Origin: Streptomyces sp. CBMA123
GTDB lineage: Bacteria; Actinomycetota; Actinomycetes; Streptomycetales; Streptomycetaceae
NCBI RefSeq assembly: GCF_014596465.1
Contig: NZ_MECK01000601.1
Span: forward strand, 1-42,467
Reading direction: 5' to 3'
Length of the DNA stretch: 42,467 nt
Within the stretch, counting starts at the first letter, position 1. Every line of letters starts with the position of its first letter. A program made the translations under genes and the position numbers. Under the pieces are notes generated by a model that worked only from the letters and a program-made list of their open reading frames with translations, searched no databases and was not told the origin of the DNA. Below are positions 25,162 to 37,696 of this stretch, in pieces.

Positions 25162-25601
25162 TCAGCTCGGGGTCACCTTGAGGTTCCCGCCCTCGACCGT
25201 GACGGTGTAGGCGGGCAGCGGACTGGGGGCCGGGCCGTCCTGCACCGCGCCGTCGGCGATGGCGAAGCGGCTGCCGTGGCAGGGGCACTGGATCTGCTGG
25301 TTCTTGACCTGGTCGACGATGCAGCCGGCGTGGGTGCACTTGGCGCTGAACGCCTTGTACTGGCCGGCGGTCGGCTGGGTCACCACGATCTTCTGCTCGC
25401 GGAACACCGTGCCGCCGCCCTCCGGCACGGCCGAGGCCGGGCCGAGGTCCACCGGGCCCTTGGGGGCGGCGCTGTTGGAGTCGCTGGAGCCGGCCGAGGA
25501 GGCGCAGCCGGTGACCGCCACGGTGCCGCCGCCAGCACGGCCGCGGCGCCGCAGAGCAGGGTGCGGCGGGAGGTGGCGGGGCTCTCGGGGGCCTCGGACA
25601 T
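25162..25601 (-). pseudogene. Tat-exported Rieske [2Fe-2S] lipoprotein gene with a frameshift in the signal peptide
   Basis: ATG 25601 (AGGAG 7 bases upstream) opens a twin-arginine signal, A-T-S-R-R-T-L-L-C-G-A-A-A-V-L-A-A. The frame then leaves the expected product at the GCC repeat 25525-25533. The other frame continues with a lipobox V-T-G-C and a full Rieske domain: C-T-H-A-G-C and C-P-C-H-G-S-R-F, supplying the two Cys-His pairs. Adding one base in the repeat would join them into one Tat lipoprotein of about 146 residues ending V-T-P-S. Either the gene is newly inactivated or the base is a sequencing error. A short start at GTG 25521 would give a lipobox without a usable signal. The Rieske domain itself is intact. 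Confidence 0.8.
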
Positions 25602-25658
25602 CGGTGCGCTCCTACGGTTGTTGCTGCTGCGAGGGACCACGGAAGTCTATGCCGCACG

Positions 25659-25698
25659 CGCCCCGCCGCTCCCGGGACGTCCTGGGAGCGGCGGGGCG
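25659..25698 (-). terminator. Terminator after uvrA
   Basis: A perfect 15-bp stem (25659-25673 with 25684-25698, arm CGCCCCGCCGCTCCC) with a 10-base loop, 7 bases beyond the uvrA stop on the minus strand. It insulates uvrA from the Rieske gene. Confidence 0.9.
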
Positions 25699-25705
25699 GT
25701 CGGGG

Positions 25706-28648
<2,943 letters not shown>

Positions 28649-28727
28649 TGCTTCTGGCGCCTTTCTCCGGACGAGAGGGCTTGCGGTGTGTGGGGTGTTC
28701 TTCTTCCAGGATGCGGCAGCCAGCCTA

Positions 28728-28743
28728 TAGCTCAGACGTTCGA
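28728..28743 (-). promoter_or_regulatory. Degenerate LexA/SOS-like site ahead of uvrA
   Basis: On the minus strand this reads TCGAACGTCTGAGCTA. One half (TCGAAC) is perfect against the actinobacterial SOS palindrome TCGAAC-N4-GTTCGA; the other half matches 3 of 6. It abuts a TATAGG -10-like hexamer (28724-28729), about 80 bases upstream of the uvrA start. Binding is uncertain. Confidence 0.3.
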
Positions 28744-28916
28744 ATCTCGACTTTGTCCAGCGGAGTCCACCCGAACGAGTGAGAGCGCCCGCCGGACCGT
28801 CCGTACCCGGACCGAAAAAGGCCCTGCTCAGGGCTCGGATTCGGCGGTAGCGTCGACGGGTCAACGAGCGAGGCCCGCTCCGGGCAACGCGCCGCCCCGT
28901 ACAGAAGGCAGATTCG

Positions 28917-29651
28917 ATGACCGACCCGCAGTCCGCAGCCGCCCACGCCGCCGAGCGGCTCGCCCTGGTGGCGGACAGCACCCGGGAGCTGTTGCAGACC
29001 GTCGCCGAGCTCAAGCCGGAGGCCGTCACCGAGCCCTCCGCGCTCCCCGGCTGGACCCGCGGCCACGTCCTGACCCACATCGCCCGCAACGCCGACTCCC
29101 TGGTCAACCTGCTGACCGGCGCCCGCACCGGCACCGACATCCCGCAGTACGCCAGCGAGAACGCCCGCGAGGAGGACATCCAGGAGGGCGCCGGCCGCCC
29201 GCTGGACGAGCAGCTCGCCGACCTGCGCGAGTCCGACGAGCGCTTCCTCGCCGCGGCCGCGCTGATGACCGACGAGGACTGGGCCGCCGAGGTGCGGCAC
29301 CGCTCGGGCGCGGTCTTCCCGGCCTGGGAGCTCGTCTGGAAGCGCCTCGGCGAGCTCGAGTACCACGCGGTCGACCTGGACGGCGGCTACACCCCCGCCC
29401 GCTGGCCGGAGGCCTTCGCGGTCGTCGAGTTCCGCAAGCTCGTCGCCAAGCTGGCCGGCGCCGACCTGCCCGCCGTCGAGCTGGTCACCGAGGACACCGG
29501 GGACCGCGGCCTGATCGGCACCGGCGAGCCCGCCCTGACCGTCCAGGGCCCCGTCCGCGCCCTCCTCGCCTGGCTCTCCGGCCGCTCCGACGGCGCCGAC
29601 CTGAAGCGCACCCCCGACACCGCGCTCCCCCAGCTTCCCCCGCTGGGCTGA
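28917..29651 (+). CDS. Maleylpyruvate isomerase family mycothiol-dependent (DinB-fold) enzyme
   Basis: This 244-residue protein belongs to the DinB-like four-helix family that includes the mycothiol-dependent maleylpyruvate isomerase. The metal-site helix has P-G-W-T-R-G-H-V-L-T-H-I-A-R-N-A-D near residues 43-60, and further His come from L-G-E-L-E-Y-H-A-V-D-L near 141-151. A C-terminal MDMPI domain carries V-Q-G-P-V-R-A-L-L-A-W-L-S-G-R. The true substrate is unknown; many paralogues exist per genome. It is upstream of the MBL gene by 57 bases and probably co-transcribed. Confidence 0.9.
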   Translation: MTDPQSAAAHAAERLALVADSTRELLQTVAELKPEAVTEPSALPGWTRGHVLTHIARNADSLVNLLTGARTGTDIPQYASENAREEDIQEGAGRPLDEQLADLRESDERFLAAAALMTDEDWAAEVRHRSGAVFPAWELVWKRLGELEYHAVDLDGGYTPARWPEAFAVVEFRKLVAKLAGADLPAVELVTEDTGDRGLIGTGEPALTVQGPVRALLAWLSGRSDGADLKRTPDTALPQLPPLG

Positions 29652-29708
29652 CGGCGCGAGGATGATCCTGAACCCTGTAGCAACCGGACCCGGACGAGGA
29701 GCGGACGG

Positions 29709-30362
29709 ATGACGTACCACGGAGCGGTCAAGGTCGGCGGGCCGCCGGACGTGCGGGAGCTGGCCCACCTGATCATCACCAAGGTGGCCGTCGGCCCGTA
29801 CGACAACAACGCCTACCTGCTGCGCTGCCGGGCCACCGACGAGCAGCTGCTGATCGACGCGGCCGCCGACGCCCCGGCGCTGCTGGAGACGGTCGGGGAC
29901 GAGCTCGCGACCGTGGTCACCACCCACCGGCACCACGACCACTGGGGGGCGCTGGCCGAGGTGGTCGCCACCACCGGCGCCCGCACCGCCGCCGGGGAGC
30001 ACGACGCCGAGGGCATCGACGTGCCCACCGAGCTGCGGCTCGCGGACGGCGACACGCTGCGGGTCGGGGAGGTCGGGCTCACCGTCCGGCACCTGGTCGG
30101 GCACACCCCGGGCGCGATCGTGCTGGTCTACGACGACCCCCAGGGCCACCCGCACGTGTTCACCGGCGACTGCCTCTTCCCGGGCGGCGTCGGCAACACC
30201 TGGGGCGACCCGGAGGCCTTCAAGACCCTCTACCGGGACGTCAACGAGAAGATCTTCGACGTCCTGCCCGACGAGGCCTGGGTCTACCCCGGCCACGGCA
30301 ACGACACCACCCTCGGCGCGGAGCGCCCGCACCTCGACGAGTGGCGCGAGCGGGGCTGGTGA
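29709..30362 (+). CDS. MBL-fold metallo-hydrolase (glyoxalase II-like)
   Basis: This 217-residue metallo-beta-lactamase-fold hydrolase has the metal motif T-H-R-H-H-D-H-W near residues 77-84, then H-L-V-G-H-T-P-G and T-G-D-C-L-F-P-G-G near 155-163. The final His is in Y-P-G-H-G-N-D-T-T. This set fits glyoxalase II-type thioester hydrolases. With the DinB/mycothiol enzyme just upstream, a mycothiol-conjugate substrate is an attractive inference. ATG 29709 follows GGAGCGG. A 20-bp terminator ends it. Confidence 0.93.
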   Translation: MTYHGAVKVGGPPDVRELAHLIITKVAVGPYDNNAYLLRCRATDEQLLIDAAADAPALLETVGDELATVVTTHRHHDHWGALAEVVATTGARTAAGEHDAEGIDVPTELRLADGDTLRVGEVGLTVRHLVGHTPGAIVLVYDDPQGHPHVFTGDCLFPGGVGNTWGDPEAFKTLYRDVNEKIFDVLPDEAWVYPGHGNDTTLGAERPHLDEWRERGW

Positions 30363-30377
30363 CCTCCGCTCCCGGAC

Positions 30378-30422
30378 GCGCGGGGGCCCCGCGACGCGGT
30401 CTGCGTCGCGGGGCCCCCGCGC
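30378..30422. terminator. Strong bidirectional terminator between MBL gene and terC
   Basis: A perfect 20-bp stem (30378-30397 with 30403-30422, arm GCGCGGGGGCCCCGCGACGC) with a 5-base loop lies between two convergent genes. Confidence 0.93.
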
Positions 30423-30436
30423 GGTCGTCGGACGGC

Positions 30437-31447
30437 TCAGGCGTCCAGCTTCTCGGGCTCCCGCCGCTCGGCCTGCTCGGTCTGCTCGGCCTGCTCGGCG
30501 CGCTCGGCCTTCTTCGAGGCCATCAGGCTGGTCACCGTCGTCACGGCCAGCACCACCACGATGAAGCCCAGCGAGAACGGGATGCCGATCTCCGGGACGT
30601 GCGCGCCGGCCTCGTGGGCGGCGTGCAGCACCAGCTTCACGCCGATGAAGCCGAGGATCACCGAGAGGCCGTAGCTCAGGTGGACCAGCTTCTTCAGCAG
30701 CCCGCCGATCAGGAAGTACAGCTGGCGCAGGCCCATCAGGGCGAAGGCGTTGGCGGTGAAGACGATGTACGGGTCCTGGGTCAGGCCGAAGATGGCCGGG
30801 ATCGAGTCCAGGGCGAACAGCACGTCCGTGGTGCCGATCGCCAGCATGACGATCAGCATCGGGGTGATCAGCCGGCGGCCGTTCTCCACCACGAACAGCT
30901 TGGTGCCGCGGTAGTCGTCGGTGGACGGGAAGCGCCGGGTGATCGACTTGAGCAGCCGGTTCTCCTCGAACTCCTCCTCTTCCTCGTCGGCCCTGGCTTC
31001 CTTGATCAGCTTCCAGGCGGTCCAGATCAGGAAGGCGCCGAAGAGGAAGAACACCCAGGAGAACTGGGTGACCAGCGCGGCACCGCCGGCGATGAACCCC
31101 GCCCGCAGCACCAGCGCGATGATCACACCGAACATCAGCACGCGCTGCTGGTAGATCTTCGGCACCGCGAACTTGCCCATGATCAGGATGAACACGAAGA
31201 GGTTGTCGACGCTGAGCGACTTCTCGGTGATGTAGCCGGCGAAGAACTCACCCGCCGGCCGCCCGCCGGAGTGCCACCAGAGGAAACCGCCGAAGAGCAG
31301 GGCCAGCACGACCCAGACGACCGTCCAGATCCCGGCCTCCTTGATCGAGACCTCGTGCGGCTTGCGCCCTCCGATGAAGAAGTCCGCCGCGATCAGTGCG
31401 ATCAGCACACCGATCGTGGTGGCCCACATGGTTACGGAAACGTCCAT
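30437..31447 (-). CDS. TerC/Alx-family membrane protein, probable manganese exporter
   Basis: This 336-residue integral membrane protein of the TerC family has about nine hydrophobic segments and the conserved acidic motifs S-V-D-N-L-F-V-F and F-A-L-D-S-I-P-A-I-F-G-L-T. An Asp/Glu-rich cytoplasmic loop (E-A-R-A-D-E-E-E-E-E) and an E-Q-A-E-Q-T-E-Q repeat are present, the latter at the C-terminus. Alx and some TerC relatives export manganese, and others act with secreted metalloproteins. The naming as tellurite resistance is historical. ATG 31447 has GGAGGAG with a 5-base spacer, and this ribosome site lies in a switching helix controlled by an upstream yybP-ykoY-like aptamer. terD follows upstream on the same strand. 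Confidence 0.93.
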   Translation of the reverse strand: MDVSVTMWATTIGVLIALIAADFFIGGRKPHEVSIKEAGIWTVVWVVLALLFGGFLWWHSGGRPAGEFFAGYITEKSLSVDNLFVFILIMGKFAVPKIYQQRVLMFGVIIALVLRAGFIAGGAALVTQFSWVFFLFGAFLIWTAWKLIKEARADEEEEEFEENRLLKSITRRFPSTDDYRGTKLFVVENGRRLITPMLIVMLAIGTTDVLFALDSIPAIFGLTQDPYIVFTANAFALMGLRQLYFLIGGLLKKLVHLSYGLSVILGFIGVKLVLHAAHEAGAHVPEIGIPFSLGFIVVVLAVTTVTSLMASKKAERAEQAEQTEQAERREPEKLDA

Positions 31448-31454
31448 TACTGCT

Positions 31455-31494
31455 CCTCCGGCAGCTAGGCGAGACAGATCGTCACTGCCGGAGG
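31455..31494 (-). promoter_or_regulatory. RBS-sequestering helix (expression platform) of the terC riboswitch
   Basis: On the minus strand CCTCCGGCAG (31485-31494) pairs perfectly over 10 bp with CTGCCGGAGG (31455-31464), which contains most of the terC Shine-Dalgarno. The same CCTCCG is the 3' strand of aptamer helix P1. The two pairings exclude each other: a bound aptamer keeps P1 and frees the ribosome site, so translation should rise with ligand. Confidence 0.75.
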
Positions 31495-31592
31495 TCTCTT
31501 CCGCCCACAGGCTCACCCGGGACCAGCGCCCCGGGGTGCCACGACGGGCACCCGTGATGACGGGGTCGGCTGTCGAGGAATACTCCCCTCCG
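31489..31592 (-). ncRNA. yybP-ykoY (Mn2+) riboswitch aptamer upstream of terC
   Basis: Read on the minus strand, P1 is CGGAGG/CCTCCG (31592-31587 with 31494-31489). The 5' junction GGGGAGTA and 3' junction AGAGACC flank P1, as in the yybP-ykoY consensus. An arm follows with CCCG-TCATCAC-GGGTGCC, closed by GGCACCC-CGGGG. This arm matches the P3 helix with the U-C-R-U-C-A internal loop of known manganese riboswitches. The family is known upstream of TerC/Alx genes, so both sequence and context agree. Confidence 0.78.
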
Positions 31593-31646
31593 CTGCCATC
31601 GAGAGTAACAGGGGAGGCAAGGAAAGGTAAAGAAGGTAAAAAACCG

Positions 31647-32225
31647 TCAGAGGAACGGCTCGATCGCCGGCAGCAGGTCCTGGAAGGTCCGCCCCTTCGC
31701 CGGGGCGCCGATCGCCTGCATCTCCCAGCCGCCGTTGCCGTCCCGGACCACCTTCGCCATGATCTGCCCGGTGTGCGGCCCGCCGCCCGCCAGCTCGTAG
31801 CGGGCCAGCTCCAGCCCGGTGGTCTCGTCCACCAGCCGGCAGTGCGCCTGGCGCACCTCGGCGAAGGTCTGCCCGGTGTACGAGCTGACCGTGAACACCA
31901 CCTGGGTGATGTGCGGCGGCACGTGCAGCAGGTCGACCAGGATCGCCTCGTCGTCCTCGTCGCCCGAGCCACCCTCCAGGTTGTCCCCGGTGTGCCACAC
32001 CGAACCGTCGGTGGACTCCAGGTGCTGGAAGAACACCACGTCGGACGGGGTCCGCTCGGCGTACAGCAGCGCCGAGGCGTCCAGGTCGATCTTCCTGGTC
32101 CGGCTGCCGAACAGGCCCCGCTTCGGGGCGGCCTGCCAGCCCAGCCCCATCCGCACCACGGTCAGGGTGGCGCCCGCCCCCTTCTGGAGGCTGACCCGCT
32201 GCCCCTTGGCCAGGTTCACCGACAC
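31647..32225 (-). CDS. TerD-family protein
   Basis: TerD proteins are calcium-binding beta-sandwich proteins of stress and tellurite operons, often membrane-linked. The start GTG 32225 (AGAGAGG 8 bases upstream) gives 192 residues, the usual length. Family features are the N-terminal V-N-L-A-K-G-Q-R-V-S-L, the strand G-L-G-W, D-L-D-A-S-A-L-L-Y and D-N-L-E-G-G-S-G-D-E-D-D-E with acidic Ca ligands. The C-terminal G-N-G-G-W-E-M-Q-A-I-G follows. A frame from ATG 32249 is 8 residues longer. Its stop is followed by CGG and six T on the minus strand, a short rho-independent-like end, before the terC leader. Confidence 0.93.
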   Translation of the reverse strand: MSVNLAKGQRVSLQKGAGATLTVVRMGLGWQAAPKRGLFGSRTRKIDLDASALLYAERTPSDVVFFQHLESTDGSVWHTGDNLEGGSGDEDDEAILVDLLHVPPHITQVVFTVSSYTGQTFAEVRQAHCRLVDETTGLELARYELAGGGPHTGQIMAKVVRDGNGGWEMQAIGAPAKGRTFQDLLPAIEPFL

Positions 32226-32430
32226 GACGTTGTCCTCTCTGCCGGCCACGCGGTCGCTGCCGCACGGCTCCCCGGTGGAACACCCCGTCGCCGTCCCCCG
32301 GCTGAGGCCCCCTCTGCTGACGGCCCGCGACCCCGTCCCGAGGGCGCGATGCCGCAGGCCAGCCTAGGGCCTGCGGCACCCGCGACTCCTCCGGGTTACC
32401 CGGTTTGTGGCAAGGCTGAGACACCGCCGA

Positions 32431-32457
32431 GCTTGACCGGTGCCGAACCGGCCAAGC
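32431..32457 (-). terminator. Possible terminator after uvrB
   Basis: GCTTG-A-CCGGT (32431-32441) pairs with ACCGG-C-CAAGC (32447-32457), apart from one A-C mismatch, around a 5-base loop. It lies 15 bases beyond the uvrB stop on the minus strand. Confidence 0.5.
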
Positions 32458-32471
32458 CCGGCGCCCCGCGA

Positions 32472-34568
<2,097 letters not shown>

Positions 34569-34612
34569 GCCTCCACCGTACGACCCCCCACCGACAACCG
34601 ACGCCGTTCCGG

Positions 34613-35071
34613 TCAGGCCGCGTGGGCCTCGAACCTTCTGGCAGGCTCGCGGGCCGGGTCGATGCGGACCGCGGCGTCGAAAGCCGCGGCGAGCAGTTCG
34701 ATCAGCGGCCGGGTCGGGTCCACCCCGCTCGCGGTGAGGATGCGGCGCAGGGCGTGGAGGTCGGCCTCGGCGGACGCGGGGTGGTAGTCGAGCTCGTCCC
34801 AGCGGTGGTGGGTGAGGGCGAGATCGACCACGGCGAGGGCGAAGGCCCGGCCGCGTTCCGGGTCCGGGCCCCAGTCGAGCGCGTCGAGGTCGAGGCCGAC
34901 CGTGCCGCGGCCCATCAGGTTCTGGTCCTGGCGGGCCAGCTCGGCGGCGAAGGCGTGCTGCCAGTCGTCCCGGGCCGGGGCGGTGACCGCGAGCATCAGG
35001 ACCTCGACCAGCACCTCGGTGGCGCCGTTGCCGAGGTCGAGCTCGTGGCCCCCGCCCCGGAAGGGGTTCAT
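34613..35071 (-). CDS. Conserved hypothetical protein coupled to zapE (152 aa)
   Basis: ATG 35071 overlaps the zapE stop (ATGA), so the two are translationally coupled. The 152-residue protein is soluble and mostly helical, starting M-N-P-F-R-G-G-G-H-E-L-D-L-G-N-G. It contains W-G-P-D-P-E-R-G-R-A-F-A-L-A-V-V-D-L-A-L-T and a repeated theme of acidic-aromatic pairs. No catalytic motif, signal or metal site was recognised. Its fixed position beside the zapE ATPase suggests a shared function, but nothing in the sequence says which. Confidence 0.8.
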   Translation of the reverse strand: MNPFRGGGHELDLGNGATEVLVEVLMLAVTAPARDDWQHAFAAELARQDQNLMGRGTVGLDLDALDWGPDPERGRAFALAVVDLALTHHRWDELDYHPASAEADLHALRRILTASGVDPTRPLIELLAAAFDAAVRIDPAREPARRFEAHAA

Positions 35072-36162
35072 CCCTGCTTCAGCTTCTCGCTGTCGCGGGC
35101 GAGGGCGACCAGGCGGGAGATGGCGCGCAGGTACTTCTTGCGGTAGCCGCCGCGCAGCATGTCCTCCGGGAAGACCTGGTCGAAGGGCAGGCCGGAGGCG
35201 GTGATGGGCAGTTCGCGGTCGTACATCCGGTCGGCGAGGACGACCAGGCGCAGGGCGGTGGACTGGTCGTCGACCTGCCGCACGCCGCGCAGGCAGACCG
35301 CCGTGACGTCGTCCAGCAGCGCGCCGTAGCGGCTGGGGTGGACGGCGGGGAGGTGGGCGAGCAGGGCGTCGAAGTCGTCCAGCGAGGCGCCGGGGGTGCG
35401 GGTGGCGACGGCCTCGACGGCGTCGTCGGCGTACGGCGGCGGGGCGTCGGGCAGGCCGCGGTGGCGGTAGTCCTGGCCGTCGATCCGCATCGGGCGGAAG
35501 TGCGCGGACAGGCCCTGGATCTCGCGCAGGAAGTCGGCGGCGGCGAAGCGGCCCTCGCCGAGCTTCTCCGGCAGGGTGTTCGAGGTGGCGCACAGCTTGA
35601 CGCCGTTCTCGACCAGCCGGCCGAGCAGGGTGGAGACCAGCACGGTGTCGCCCGGGTCGTCCAGTTCGAACTCGTCGATGCACAGCAGGGTGTGCCCGGA
35701 GAGGGTCTGGACGGCCTGCTGGAAGCCGAGCGCGCCGACCAGGTTGGTCAGCTCGACGAAGGTGCCGAAGGCCTTGGGGCCGGGGGCGGCGTGCCAGAGC
35801 GAGGCGAGCAGGTGGGTCTTGCCGACGCCGTAGCCGCCGTCGAGGTAGACCCCGGCCGGGCCGGTGGGCGCGGGGGCGGAGCGGCGGAACCAGCTGCGCT
35901 TGGGCGCGGAACCGTTTCCTCCTCCGAGGGTCGCCGCGAACTCCTCCAGGACCTGGACGGCCTCGTACTGGCTGGGCTGGGTCTGGTCCGGGATGTACGT
36001 CCCGAAGCTCACGTCGGCGAACCGGGGCGGCGGGACCATCTCGGCGACCAGGCGCTCGGCGGGCACGACGGGGCGGCGGTCGGTGAGCGCGATCGGGGCG
36101 CCGGCCGCGCTCGCGGCGGCTATCGACTCGGTCGCGGTGGCGGGGCGGGAGGCTGCGGGCAC
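35068..36162 (-). CDS. zapE: Cell division protein ZapE (AFG1-like ATPase)
   Basis: ZapE is an AAA+-type ATPase that affects Z-ring constriction in E. coli and resembles mitochondrial AFG1. The 364-residue protein has Walker A G-G-Y-G-V-G-K-T-H-L near residue 107, Walker B L-L-C-I-D-E-F-E-L-D and sensor sequence A-T-S-N-T-L-P. The C-terminal region holds R-Y-G-A-L-L-D-D-V and L-A-D-R-M-Y-D. The start used is GTG 36162, without a clear ribosome site; the first 30 residues are Ala-rich and dispensable-looking, so a later start is possible. It is divergent from the RibD-like reductase. Confidence 0.93.
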   Translation of the reverse strand: MPAASRPATATESIAAASAAGAPIALTDRRPVVPAERLVAEMVPPPRFADVSFGTYIPDQTQPSQYEAVQVLEEFAATLGGGNGSAPKRSWFRRSAPAPTGPAGVYLDGGYGVGKTHLLASLWHAAPGPKAFGTFVELTNLVGALGFQQAVQTLSGHTLLCIDEFELDDPGDTVLVSTLLGRLVENGVKLCATSNTLPEKLGEGRFAAADFLREIQGLSAHFRPMRIDGQDYRHRGLPDAPPPYADDAVEAVATRTPGASLDDFDALLAHLPAVHPSRYGALLDDVTAVCLRGVRQVDDQSTALRLVVLADRMYDRELPITASGLPFDQVFPEDMLRGGYRKKYLRAISRLVALARDSEKLKQG

Positions 36163-36236
36163 GGTAGTAGAGGGTACGCCTGGTCCCGGCCGCCCCTGAA
36201 ACCCCTCCGGAGGGCCCGCGGTGGAACACTGAGGGC

Positions 36237-37028
36237 ATGCACCAGTTGATCAGCCCGCTGGGCGCTCCGGTCGCGGATCCGTCCGACCTGGAATCGCTCG
36301 CCGCCGTCTACGCGTACCCCGACCAGGTGAATCGGGGGCGCCCGTGGCTGCGCGCCAACATGGTGGCCGGGCTGGACGGCGCGGCGAAGCTCGACGGGCT
36401 GTCCGAGGGGCTGTCCGGCGACGCCGACAAGCGGATCTTCGGCGTGCTGCGGGCCCTGTCGGACGTGGTGCTGGTGGGCGCCGAGACGGTCCGGGCGGAG
36501 GGTTACCGGCCGGCCCGGGCGCGCCGGGAGTTCGCGGCCGCGCGGGCGGCGGCGGGGCAGTCGACGGCCCCGGCGATCGCGGTCGTGAGCCGTTCGCTGA
36601 ACCTCGACCTGGGCGCGCCGCTGTTCACGGAACCGCTGGTCAGGACGGTGGTGATCACCGTCGAGGACGCCCCCGAGGAGCGCCGCCGGGAGGTCGCCGC
36701 GGTGGCCGACCTGGTGCTCGCCGGGCGCGGCTCGGTGGACCTGCGGACGGGCGTGGCGGCCCTGGTGGAACGGGGCTGGACGCGGCTGCTGACCGAGGGC
36801 GGACCGCGGCTGCTGGGGCAGCTGGCGGCGGCGGGCCTGCTGGACGAGCTGTGCCTGTCGCTGGCCCCGCTGCTCACCGGCGGCGACGCGCCGCGCATCG
36901 TCCACGATGCGGAAATGCCTGACGTGCAGCGGATGCGGCTGGTCTCATTGATCGAGCAGAAAGGATTCCTCTTCACTCGCTACCTGCGTCACCTGGGTTC
37001 GGATGACCCCGTGACCCCCCGATCGTGA
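36237..37028 (+). CDS. RibD C-terminal-type pyrimidine reductase family protein
   Basis: This 263-residue protein has the dihydrofolate-reductase-like fold of the RibD C-terminal domain. N-M-V-A-G-L-D-G-A-A occurs near residue 41, then D-K-R-I-F-G-V-L-R-A-L-S-D-V-V-L-V-G-A-E-T-V-R-A-E-G-Y. Later come L-L-T-E-G-G-P-R-L-L-G-Q-L and L-C-L-S-L-A-P-L-L-T-G-G. It likely uses NADPH. It is a stand-alone paralogue, not part of a riboflavin cluster here, so the substrate may differ. ATG 36237 has GAGGG just upstream. Confidence 0.9.
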   Translation: MHQLISPLGAPVADPSDLESLAAVYAYPDQVNRGRPWLRANMVAGLDGAAKLDGLSEGLSGDADKRIFGVLRALSDVVLVGAETVRAEGYRPARARREFAAARAAAGQSTAPAIAVVSRSLNLDLGAPLFTEPLVRTVVITVEDAPEERRREVAAVADLVLAGRGSVDLRTGVAALVERGWTRLLTEGGPRLLGQLAAAGLLDELCLSLAPLLTGGDAPRIVHDAEMPDVQRMRLVSLIEQKGFLFTRYLRHLGSDDPVTPRS

Positions 37029-37079
37029 TCCCGTTATGCGATGCCGGGGCCCGGGGGCCGGCCACTGGAAGGGACTCAC

Positions 37080-37541
37080 GTGTTCAAGACGGTACTGATG
37101 ATCGAAAAGGCGCTCTCGGACGCGGACGTGGAGCTCGTCACCACGCTCCACAGCGACGAGAAGGTGTCCTTCGTCGTCCTGATGCAGCCGCGCGGCAAGC
37201 AGGACGAACTGCTGCGGGCGCTCGACGACGTCGCCCTCGGCCACCTCGACAAGGTGGTGCACGAGCACGACGAGTCCGAGGGCGGCCCGACCGTGGCCGG
37301 CGAATCGCTCGAGCACAGCCTGCGCCACCTGCGCCGGGCCGGCGCCGAGGCGATCGGCGAGCTGGTCGAGGAGAAGCCGCTGGACCGGCTGCGCGCGGCG
37401 GTCGAGGAGCACCGGGCGGACGAGGTGGTGGTGCTCACCTCACCGCACTTCGTGGAGGAGTTCTTCCACCGCGACTGGGCCTCCCAGGCCCGCCACAAGG
37501 TGGGGGTGCCGGTGCTGCGGCTGTTCGCCAGCGACTCGTAG
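37080..37541 (+). CDS. Conserved actinobacterial protein, stress-protein-like (153 aa)
   Basis: GTG 37080 has GGAAGGG 6 bases upstream. The 153-residue soluble protein has alternating helix and strand. The C-terminal part (D-E-V-V-V-L-T-S-P-H-F-V-E-E-F-F, then H-K-V-G-V-P-V-L-R-L-F) resembles the last strands of a universal-stress-type Rossmann fold. The usual nucleotide loop is not obvious, so the resemblance is weak. Its position ahead of murC is all the context available. A terminator separates it from murC. Confidence 0.75.
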   Translation: MFKTVLMIEKALSDADVELVTTLHSDEKVSFVVLMQPRGKQDELLRALDDVALGHLDKVVHEHDESEGGPTVAGESLEHSLRHLRRAGAEAIGELVEEKPLDRLRAAVEEHRADEVVVLTSPHFVEEFFHRDWASQARHKVGVPVLRLFASDS

Positions 37542-37571
37542 CTCCGCGTAGCACCGCGCGCCGGTGGTGCA

Positions 37572-37606
37572 GAATCGTCCTTGCGGTCCCTCCGCGAGGA
37601 CGATTC
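37572..37606 (+). terminator. Hairpin between the 153-aa protein gene and murC
   Basis: A 15-bp stem with one T-G pair (37572-37586 with 37592-37606, arm GAATCGTCCTTGCGG) closes the 5-base loop TCCCT, 30 bases after the upstream stop. Confidence 0.82.
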
Positions 37607-37696
37607 GCGCGTCTCGTACGCGTCGCACCTCTCGCGCGTCCCGCGCCTCGCCGGACCCATCTGCCCACACAGCCATCGCCCGTACGGAGCCACGCC

